Assembly (NCBI GenBank): GCA_016713735.1 | Contig: JADJOP010000033.1 | Location: 1-22,877 of the forward strand | Source of the DNA: Bryobacterales bacterium | Lineage (GTDB): Bacteria > Acidobacteriota > Terriglobia > Bryobacterales > Bryobacteraceae | Direction of reading: 5' to 3' | DNA: 22,877 nucleotides | Part shown: one piece after another, positions 15,524 through 22,877 of the stretch | Numbering within the stretch: the stretch's first letter is position 1 | Layout: every line of letters starts with the position of its first letter | Program-made: the position numbers and the translations under genes | Notes under the pieces: generated by a model | Seen by the model: only the letters and a program-made list of their open reading frames with translations | Told to the model about the DNA's origin: nothing | Databases searched by the model: none

Positions 15524-16905
15524 ATGGCCCGCGAATACAGCCTCGTCCCGCGCAAAGTCGCCCGCATCGAATCCAAATACCGCAAAATCGCCACGGACCT
15601 CCCCGCCCCCGGCTCCGTCCCCATCCTCGAAAAGCTCCACGCCTTCGAACCCGTCGCCATGCGCGGCCAGCCCCCCATCGTCTGGGACCGCGCCGACAAC
15701 TTCCAGGTCTACGACGCCTGGGGCAACTGCTGGATCGACTGGTCCTCCGGCGTCCTCATCACCAACGCCGGCCACGGCCGCCAGGAAATCGTCGACGCCA
15801 TCGTCGCCACCGCCCAACACCAGCTCCTCACCACCTACTGCTTCCCCACCGAACTCCGCATGAAGCTGGTCGAAAAGTTGGCCACCATGTTCGGCGAGGA
15901 CGACCGCAAAGTCTTCCTCCTCACCACCGGCTCCGAAGCCGTCGAATGCGCCATCAAACTCTGCCGCAGCTACGGCCAGCGCGCCGGCGGACGCGCCAAA
16001 AACATCATCATCAGCTTCGATAAGGCCTTCCACGGCCGCACCCTCGGCTCCCAACAGGCCGGCGGCATCCCCGTCCTCAAGGAATGGATCGGCCACCTCG
16101 ACCCCGGCTTCGTCCAGGTCCCCTTCCCTGACGGCTTCCGCACACGCGACGTCTCCTTCGACGGCTTCCTCCGCGCTCTCGAAGAGGCCGGCGTCCCCGG
16201 CCGCAACGTCGCCGGCGTCATGCTCGAAACCTACCAGGGCGGCAGCGCCAGCTTCGCCCCCGTCGAATACATGCAGCAGCTCCGCAAGTGGTGCACCGGC
16301 CACGAAGCCCTCCTCGTCTGCGACGAGGTCCAGGCCGGCTTCGGCCGCACCGGCAAGCTCGCCGGCTACCAGCACTACGGCATCGTCCCCGATCTCTCCA
16401 CCTGGGGCAAAGGCATCTCCAGCTCGCTCCCCATCTCCTGCGTCATCGGCCGCGCCGACGTCATGGACCTCCACCCCGCCGGCAGCATGACCTCCACCCA
16501 CACCGGCAACCCCCTCTGCTGCGCCGCCGCCCTGGCCAACATCGAGTTGATCGAACGCGAAGGCCTCGTCAGGAACGCGCCGCCCGCCTCGGCGAAGTCC
16601 TCCTCTCCCGCCTCCGCGCTATGCAGGCCAAACACCCCCAAATCGGCTGTGTCGACGGCAAGGGCCTCGTCGCCGCCGTCGCCTGCGTCAAACCCGGCAC
16701 CACCGAGCCCGACCCCGATCTCGCCTGGACCGCCGTCCAGGAAGCCCTCTTCCGCGGCGTCCTCATGTTCTCCCCCGTCGGCTTCGGCGGCGGCGCCATC
16801 AAAATCTGCCCGCCCCTCTCCATCCCCGACGACGCCTTCGCCGAATCGCTCGACGTCTTCGAGGAAGCCTTCGCCGCGGCCCTTGCCAAGAGCGAGGTGG
16901 CATGA
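15524..16905 (+). CDS. Class III PLP-dependent aminotransferase
   Basis: Cytoplasmic aminotransferase of the 4-aminobutyrate/ornithine (class III) group, 460 residues after repair. Visible: GNCWIDWSSGVLITNAGHG, TTGSEAVECAIKLCR, FDKAFHGRTLGSQQAGG, the PLP-binding Asp in LLVCDEVQAGFGRTGKL, the Schiff-base Lys in LSTWGKGISSSLPIS, and GSMTSTHTGNPLCCAAALA. One G is missing near 16570: restoring it joins EREGLVRERAARLGEVLLSR to the C-terminal domain ending FAAALAKSEVA. Its TGA overlaps the next ATG (ATGA, 4 nt). The amino donor is unknown; pairing with a Gfo/Idh oxidoreductase hints at an amino-sugar or amino-polyol rather than GABA, but that is inference. Confidence 0.9.
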
Positions 16906-18129
16906 AGCTCGACGTCCTCATGATCGGCGGCGGCATGATCGCCCACGATCAGATCCTCCCGTCGCTCTACCAGCTCCAGCGCCGCGGCATGCTCGGCGAC
17001 ATCACCGTCGTCGCCCAAAGCGCCCCCACCATCCGCTCCCTCGCCGAAAACGAGCTCATCCGCAAGGCTTTCCCCGGCCACACCTTCAAGGCCTACCCCG
17101 ACTACCGGCCAACCCCACCGCCCGCGATCCCGAGCTTTATAAGTCATTGCTCGCTCAACTCAAGCCCCGCCAAATCGTCATCGTCGCCCTCCTGACCAGC
17201 TTCACTACGATGCCGTCATGGCCGCCCTCCGCCATAACCAGCACCTCCTCGTCGTCAAACCCCTCGTCCTCCCCCGCCCAAGCCCTCGAAATCGAAGCCG
17301 AAGCCCGCAAGCGCAACCTCGTCGTCGGCGTCGAATACCACAAGCGCCTCGACGACCGCAGCCTCCTCGCCCGCCGCCGTTACCGCGCCGGCATGTTCGG
17401 CGAATTCAAGCTCGGCACCGCCCGCCTCATGGAAAAGTGGTACTACCGCCACTCCAATTTCCAAAACTGGTGCACCGCCGAAAATTCCGACGCCTTCACC
17501 TACATCGGCTGCCATTATGTTGATTTGGTTGCCTTTGTCACCGGCCTCAAGCCCGTCGCCGTCAGCGTCTACGGCATTAAGGACCGTTATCCCAACGGCA
17601 ACGAGGGTTACCTTTATACCGATGCTCGCGTCATTTGGGAGAACGGAGCCTGCCTGAACGTACAGAATTCCTTGAGCTTCCCTGACGCCGCACCCGGTAC
17701 CAACACACAAGGCATCACCATGTATTTTGCCGGCGCCGGCCCGGACGGTGCCCCCCGCGGCGGCTGGCTGGAACATTCTGACCAGTACCGCGGTCTGAAG
17801 TACAGCTACATTCAGGAGCCCTCCTCACCCGGAGCCACCATGTTCACCGAACCCAGCACCGACTACTTCCAGTACGTCGACCTGGGCGGCCCCGGCCTGG
17901 AAGTCGTCGGCTACGGATTCCGCTCCGTCGAGTTTATTATTCGCAACATTTTGCAGGTGGAAGCGCCCCCGAGGGCGACCGCCCGCGCCTCCTCCGTGAG
18001 CTTGATGAGGCAGGAGTCATGGCCACGCCCGCCAATAGTTTCCACAACGAATTGGTGGTCGAAGCCGGACGCCAGTCCATCCTCTCCGGTGGCCGCGAGG
18101 TCGCCATCCAACAGCCGTCACCTGCGTGA
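16902..18129 (+). CDS. Gfo/Idh/MocA-family NAD(P)-dependent oxidoreductase
   Basis: Sugar/polyol dehydrogenase-like protein, 409 residues after repair. The Rossmann domain starts MKLDVLMIGGGMIAHDQILP. The nicotinamide-side motif reads HNQHLLVVKPLVL, so the usual EKP is VKP. The second domain has VVGVEYHKRLDDRSLLARRR, FGEFKLGTARLMEKWYYRHS, NFQNWCTAENSDAFTYIGCH, YVDLVAFVTGLKP. The repaired end reads RELDEAGVMATPANSFHNEL and VVEAGRQSILSGG, closing at TGA 18127-18129. Four indels are needed: missing C near 17108, missing C near 17193, extra C near 17265, missing C near 17968. The start overlaps the aminotransferase stop, so the two are translationally coupled. Substrate unknown. Confidence 0.85.
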
Positions 18130-18198
18130 CAAAGTTAACCGTGCAACAAGCGTCAACCGCCTCATAAGCCTCAACGCGAAAAGGCGGCAACCGCGTGA

Positions 18199-18237
18199 TA
18201 TGATGCGCGTGCCATAAAAACCCCGCCCGGCGCGGGC
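18199..18237 (+). promoter_or_regulatory. Candidate promoter and 5' hairpin of the secreted-protein operon
   Basis: TATGAT at 18199-18204 could be the -10; transcription would start near 18211. The leader then holds GCCCG-GCG-CGGGC (18225-18237), a 5-bp hairpin, before GAGG and the TTG start at 18269. The -35 is not clear. The hairpin could equally be a weak terminator for the preceding operon. Confidence 0.4.
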
Positions 18238-18268
18238 CCACACCCCGGGTCCTGATTCTGAGGCTGTT

Positions 18269-18874
18269 TTGAAACTACGAGACATGCTGGCCTGCCTGCT
18301 GGCGGGCGCGCTGCTGCTGCCGGCGCAACAGGCTCCCCCCGCGGCGCCTGCCTCAACCGGCGAATTGGAAATCACGGTCATCGAAGGCGAAGGCGCTAAG
18401 AACAACGTCCGCGCCCGGACCGCCGTCGCCCCCGTCGTTGAGGTCAAGGAGGCAGGCAAGCCCGTCGAAGGAGCCGACGTCGTCGTCGTCCTTCCCGCCG
18501 TCGGGCCCAGCGGTTCCTTCCACGGCTGGCTCAAAAACCAGACCGTGAAAACCGACGCCCAGGGCCGCGCTGCTGTCACCGGCTACGCCCCCAACACCGA
18601 ACAGGGACGCTTCAACATCAAAGTCACCGCCACCTCCGGCACAAAAACCGGCACCGCCATCATCGCCCAAAGCAACGTCTCCGGTCCCGGCGCTGCCATG
18701 TCCGGCGCCACCAAGAGCCGCAAAGGCCTCTGGACCGCCATCGGCGTCATCGGCGCGGGCGCCCTCATCGGCGGCGTGGTCGCCGCCACCCGCGGCGACG
18801 ACTCCCCAGCCGCTGCCGGTAAAGTCCCTGTCTCCGTCTCAGCCGGTGCCATCACCGTTGCCGGTCCCCGTTAA
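18269..18874 (+). CDS. Exported Ig-like protein with C-terminal membrane segment (GEGAxNNxR family)
   Basis: 201 residues. The signal peptide MKLRDMLACLLAGALLLPAQ is followed by an Ig/carboxypeptidase-regulatory-like fold: ELEITVIEGEGAKNNVRART, PVVEVKEAGKPVEGADVVVV, KTDAQGRAAVTGYAPNTEQG, RFNIKVTATSGTKTGTAI. Residues about 152-168 (GLWTAIGVIGAGALIGGVVA) are a Gly/Ala membrane helix, then a short tail. I recall this pattern (EGEGAINNIRxR) as common in Acidobacteriota, usually uncharacterised; an envelope-anchored role is inferred. TTG 18269 with GAGG upstream keeps the basic n-region; ATG 18284 is the alternative. No frameshift. It leads a tight run of exported proteins. Confidence 0.8.
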   Translation: MKLRDMLACLLAGALLLPAQQAPPAAPASTGELEITVIEGEGAKNNVRARTAVAPVVEVKEAGKPVEGADVVVVLPAVGPSGSFHGWLKNQTVKTDAQGRAAVTGYAPNTEQGRFNIKVTATSGTKTGTAIIAQSNVSGPGAAMSGATKSRKGLWTAIGVIGAGALIGGVVAATRGDDSPAAAGKVPVSVSAGAITVAGPR

Positions 18875-18889
18875 ACAAGGAGCCTAATC

Positions 18890-19882
18890 ATGAAGCGAAC
18901 CATCACTTATTTATCATCTGCTCTCTCTGCGCTCCTCCTCGCCGCCTCCGTCGCTCCTGCCCAGGAATCCCGTCTCGACGGCCCCGTCTCCGGCCTCGTC
19001 TATGACGAACAGGCACACGCCATCCGCGCCATCGTCGGCGTCCCCGGCGCTGCCTACCTCGGCGCCTCCCTCCTGGCTGACCTCGACTACGCCACCGTCT
19101 CCCCCAACGGCCGCTTCGCCCTCGCCCTCAAGGCCGGCAAGCTCTCCCTGCTCAGCCTCTCCGGCGAACTTCAAACCGAAGCCATCGCCGAAAACTACCC
19201 CACCCCCGCCCTCTCCTCCTGGACCGCCGATTCCGACGCCGTCGCCATCTACGGCGCCGAAGCCGGCATCGCCCTCTGGCGCTCGCTCGGCTCCTCACGC
19301 GAAACCGCTCACCTCGGCACCCCCCAGGCCAAGCTCTCCACCATGATCCTCGAAGACGGGGCCCGCTCGGTCGTCTACGTCGCCGACGGCGATGCTGCTG
19401 ATTCCGTCTTCCGCGCCGCCGAAGGCTCCGAACCCGCCCTCCTCCTCCAGGGCCTCGACATCCCCGCGCTGGCCACCGCCAACCGCGCCGTCTACATCGC
19501 CGACAAGGGCAACCACACCGTCTCGGTCGCCCGCGACAACGGCGGCGCCGTCGAAATCGCCCAGCTCGCCAACGAAGCCCTCGGCGTCAACGACCCCGTC
19601 GGCCTGGCCGTCATCGGCGACGCCCTGCTGGTCGCCTCCGGCGCCAATCACGAGCTCATTCGTCTGAACGCTTCCACCGGCGAACTCCTCGGCCGCGTCG
19701 CCCTCGAGTTCGCGCCCGACCGTATGGTCCGCCTCACCATGGGCGCCGACGGCGTCTCCCCCCTGTTCTCGCTGAAAGGCCGCGAAACGGCCGCTGATCC
19801 CCTTGAAGTTCTCGACGCCGCGCGTGGCGCGGTCTTTTTTGTCCCGGCGGCTGATGCCGTGTCCGTGGCGGTGGAGGAATAA
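18890..19882 (+). CDS. Secreted beta-propeller-like protein
   Basis: 330 residues. Signal peptide MKRTITYLSSALSALLLAAS ending VAPAQ. The mature part shows repeated blade-like strands: SGLVYDEQAHAIRAIVGVPG, DYATVSPNGRFALALKAGKL, SSWTADSDAVAIYG, VVYVADGDAADSVFR, AVYIADKGNHTVSVARD, VGLAVIGDALLVASGANHEL. This fits a WD40/NHL-type propeller, likely periplasmic or surface-exposed. No catalytic motif is seen. The ATG has AAGGAG at good spacing and follows the previous stop by 15 nt; the next ATG begins 4 nt after its stop. Ligand unknown. Confidence 0.8.
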   Translation: MKRTITYLSSALSALLLAASVAPAQESRLDGPVSGLVYDEQAHAIRAIVGVPGAAYLGASLLADLDYATVSPNGRFALALKAGKLSLLSLSGELQTEAIAENYPTPALSSWTADSDAVAIYGAEAGIALWRSLGSSRETAHLGTPQAKLSTMILEDGARSVVYVADGDAADSVFRAAEGSEPALLLQGLDIPALATANRAVYIADKGNHTVSVARDNGGAVEIAQLANEALGVNDPVGLAVIGDALLVASGANHELIRLNASTGELLGRVALEFAPDRMVRLTMGADGVSPLFSLKGRETAADPLEVLDAARGAVFFVPAADAVSVAVEE

Positions 19883-19886
19883 CTAG

Positions 19887-22069
19887 ATGCGGCTCACCCG
19901 AGTCCTGAATACCATTGCGCTGGCCACTGCGGTCATCGCCGGCCTTGCGGCCCAGACGGCCCAGGCCCAAACCTACACCATCCTGGTGAACCAGCAGTCC
20001 ACCAGCGCCGAAATCCCTGAGGCGGCACGGTCACCTTCGCCGCCACCAACATCGGCGCGCCCAGCGACGCCATCGTCACCCTCACCAACCGCGCCGGCGT
20101 GGTCGTCCAGATCAACACGCTCACCCTCACCGGCTCCTCTGACTTCACGCTGGTGAACTCCCCCCAGCTTCCCCTCACCCTCAACCCCACGCAGTCCATC
20201 TCCTCTCCCTGCGCCACAACCCGGCTACCAGCAACCGCACCGCCGGCGTCATCAACATCAACTCCACGGTGAGCAACGCCTCGCGCACCACGCTGATCAA
20301 CCTCGCCGGCACCGCCCCCGAGTTCTCCTTCCAGCTACACCCCGCAGGGCGGCAACGCCTCGGCCATCTCCAGCGGCGCCACCCTCACCTTCCCGGCCAC
20401 CGCGATTGACGCCACCAGCACCGCCACCGTCGTCATCACCAACCGCGGCACCGCCCAGGGCACCGTGCAGTCCATCACCGTCGGCGGCGTTAACTTCGCC
20501 GGCGTCGGCATCCCCCTGCCCAACACCACCGTCGATGCCAACCGCACCGTCCAGTTCACCGTTCAGTTCACCCCCAAGTCGCTCGACGCCTCGGTCGGCT
20601 CCATGACCATCACCGCCGCCGGCGCCACCAGCAACTTCTCCCTCTCCGGCAACGGCACCGGCGCCCAGTTCTCCTACGCCGTCTCGACGCCCGACGGCTC
20701 TACTCCCCTCAACATCGGCGGACTTGTCACCGTCCCCGACGCCGTCGTCGGTGAAAAATCCTCCGTCACCGTCCGCGTCCGCAACACCGGCAACGCCGAC
20801 GCCCGCATCGCCACCCTCGCCGTCAACGGCACGGGCTATACGATCACGGACGCCCCCCTCATCCCCGTCACCGTCCCCATCGGTGTCCAGATCGCCTTCA
20901 CCCTCAACTTCGCCCCCACCACCACCGGACGCGCCGCCGGCCGCCTCCGCATCGGTGGCGACGATTTCGAGGTCGCCTCCAACGGTCTCGGCGCGGCCCT
21001 CACTTTACAACTTCGCCGCTTCCGGCTCGCCCACCACCATCACCTCCGGCGGCACGGTCAACTTCCTCCCCGCCCGCATCGGCGGGAATCCAACAACGTC
21101 ACCTTCACCATCACCAACTCCGGCACCTCGCCCACCACGGTGAACTCCATCGGCCTCACCGCCGCCTCCCCATCTCCACCCTGATGCGCGCGCCCAGCCT
21201 CCCGCGCAACTCGCCTCGGCGCCAACATCTCCTTCGCCATCCAGTTCGCCCCCAGCGCCCAGGGGAGCCTCCACAGCCACCCTCAAGGTGGATAACTCCA
21301 GCTTCACCCTCAACGGCTTCGGCGAAGCTCCCGCCCCGCTGCCCGCCCTCCGCTTCTCCCGGAGCCAGCGGCGCCAGGAAGCTCTCCAGCAACCCGCCGT
21401 CGGACTCGCCATCGCCAGCGCCTCCGCCTGCCCCTCACCGGCACGCTCACGCTTCGCCTTCAACTCCGACGTCTTCGCCAACGACCCCTCGGTCCGTTCG
21501 CCACCGGCGCGCCGCACCCTCACCTTCCTCCATCCCCGCCGGCCAAACCGCCGATGTCTTCCCCAACGGCGCCCCACCTTATGCGCATCCAAACCGGAAG
21601 CGTCGCCGGCACCATCACCGTCGCGGCGACCATCGCCCGACACCGGCATCCAACCTCGCCCCGCCACGCCGCCCTTCGGTCAACCTCACCGTCGCCGCCG
21701 CCGCCCCCGCATCCTCAGCGCCATCGTCTCCGCTAAGACGGCCTCTTCCATCACGTCTCCTGGTCACGGCTACACCACCGCCCCCGCTCGGTCACCCAAA
21801 TCGACCTCGCCGCCATCACCGGCGTCCCCGGCGAATCCGTCGCCACCAGCCGCCTCTCCCTGCCCGCCGGAATCCGCCTTCCTCGGCTGGTTCCAGGGTG
21901 CCGGCTCCGCCCAATACGGCAGCCTCTTCACCGTCACCATCCCGCTCACCTCAGCTGCGAAGTGATCACCTCCGGCCTCCACGCTCCTCCGACACCATCC
22001 AGTCCATCGGTGTCACTCTGGCGAACCGCATCGGCACTTCCGCGGCCACCACAGGTGTCTCTCAAATAG
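19887..22069 (+). CDS. Surface protein with repeated choice-of-anchor-D/ASPM-like domains, frameshifted
   Basis: About 725 residues if repaired. The signal peptide is RVLNTIALATAVIAGLAAQT ending AQA. At least four Ig-like units follow, marked by the fingerprint of a 'TITNxGT' strand, an omega FxP turn and a G-x-G end: IVTLTNRAGVVVQINTLTLT, ATVVITNRGTAQGTVQSITV, SVTVRVRNTGNADARIATLA, NVTFTITNSGTSPTTVNSIG. Linking strands include RTVQFTVQFTPKSLDASVGS and QIAFTLNFAPTTTGRAAGRL. A different C-terminal part (GTLTLAFNSDVFANDP, SAFLGWFQGAGSAQYG, VTLANRIGTSAATT) follows. More than ten indels are needed, and the stop, probably TAG 22067-22069, is inferred. An exported adhesive or structural role is likely. 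Confidence 0.75.
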
Positions 22070-22077
22070 AGAGCCCC

Positions 22078-22877
22078 ATGCGAACCGCGCTGGCCGGGCT
22101 TCTGGCGTCTGTCCTCTCCTCCAGGGACAGGCGCCGGAACTGCTGGTGACTCCGCCCCTCTGGCGCGACTTCCTCCTCCTGGGTCCCCTCCCTCCAACCC
22201 TTCCCCCGGCCACCGTTCCACCTTCGCTCAAACCTACGGCCTCACCTCCGCGCCCGTGGCATCTCCGCCCCCGAATCCGCCTCCTCCTCCAACGCATCCA
22301 ACGCCTCCACCGCTCCACTCCGCCCGCAAGGGCGCTGTCTGCTGGGATGCCTCTACAAGTTGGGCAACGGCCCTGACGCCCCCTCCACGCTCCTCCAGGA
22401 AACCATCCGCGGCTCCCCCGGCCGCGCCCTCGATGCCGCCCTGGGCCGCGGCCGCAACGCCCTCTACCTCGCCTCCCAAGGCGGACGTCACCGGCTACGA
22501 CCTCTCCCCGCCGCCCTCGCCGCCAAATCCGCCGCCTCCCAATCCGGCCTCAAACTCCTACCTCGCCCGCCACGAAGCATTCGACTTCGGCACCGCCCAA
22601 TGGGATTTGATCCTCCGCCCTCTACAACTACACGGACCCCGACGACCCCTAAGCTTTCCGGCCTTCCCTCCACTGCCCTCCGCCCCAGCGGCCTCATCGC
22701 ATCTTCCAAACCGCCTTGGCGCCGCGGAACTCACCGCCCCCAGCTCACCCGCCTCTGGCGCAACCCGAATCCTCGCTACGACGACCTCGCCCCCGGCGCC
22801 GTCATGGACGAATAGGGCCATCGCTTACTTATCCAACGCTGAAGCTAGTCCTGCAAAGCCCGCCGCCCTGATCCGAT
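22078..22877 (+). CDS. Signal-peptide-bearing class I SAM methyltransferase, partial and frameshifted
   Basis: The start MRTALAGLLASVL looks like a signal peptide; AGAGAG lies just upstream. After a poorly readable stretch, class I methyltransferase motifs appear: TLLQETIRGSPGRALDAALG then RGRNALYLASQG (motif I, SAM binding, near 22395-22480), DVTGYDLSP (motif II), and YLARHEAFDFGTAQWDLIL (post-motif). Later come LYNYTDPDDP and ALRPSGL. The repaired end reads RILRYDDLAPGAVMDEWAI and stays open to the window edge, so the gene is probably cut off. I recall acidobacterial exported methyltransferase-like proteins ending FxxLRYED. At least six indels. Domain identity is fairly sure, gene boundaries are not. 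Confidence 0.6.

Noticed and set aside
15458..16501. 347-residue minus-strand open frame opposite the aminotransferase
   Set aside because: Composed of Ala/Gly/Asp/Glu typical of antisense frames; the plus strand has clear PLP-enzyme motifs.

Overview
The window is GC-rich and looks like a chromosome segment of an Acidobacteriota, probably a Bryobacterales/Solibacter-like organism. The support is a large Oar-type TonB-dependent receptor with a carboxypeptidase-regulatory N-terminus, a secreted 'GEGAxNNxR' Ig-like protein, a long choice-of-anchor-D surface protein, a small MDLDKII/RRGRK protein and a signal-peptide-bearing methyltransferase, all of which I associate with that phylum. The placement is inference; no rRNA is present.

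Layout: 1-3307 (-) TonB-dependent receptor; 3408-3628 (+) promoter, hairpin leader and tRNA-Gly(GCC); 3668-4155 (-) TPR protein; 4242-5265 (+) ROK sugar kinase; 5266-5380 repeats between convergent genes; 5381-8554 (-) tatB, tatC, a small protein and a Tat-signal amidohydrolase; 8648-11722 (-) MFS transporter, otnK and otnC with 4-nt start/stop overlaps, a four-carbon sugar-acid module; 11881-13494 (+) polytopic membrane protein; 13481-14093 (-) HigB/HigA-type toxin-antitoxin pair; 14335-15361 (+) PD-(D/E)XK nuclease-like protein in DNA of different composition; 15524-18129 (+) class III aminotransferase and Gfo/Idh/MocA oxidoreductase, overlapping by 4 nt; 18269-22877 (+) a run of four exported proteins ending in a methyltransferase cut by the window edge.

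Many genes are broken by single-base frameshifts. They can be repaired by one base each, mostly in C/G or T/A runs, and the repaired lengths are all whole codons. The tRNA carries the same defect: two CCC runs are read as CC, breaking both its acceptor and T stems. I therefore treat the breaks as sequencing or assembly errors and annotate the genes as intact CDSs with uncertain internal frames. The receptor and the last 2.8 kb are worst affected.

The most interesting biology: (i) a nuclease-like gene beside a toxin-antitoxin pair, in a block that loses the strong C-over-G bias of the plus strand elsewhere; (ii) matching tyrosine/aspartate-rich tails on TatB and TatC; (iii) -10 boxes placed 6-9 nt before start codons at five genes, suggesting leaderless transcripts; (iv) a leader with mutually exclusive hairpins before a small regulator-like gene.
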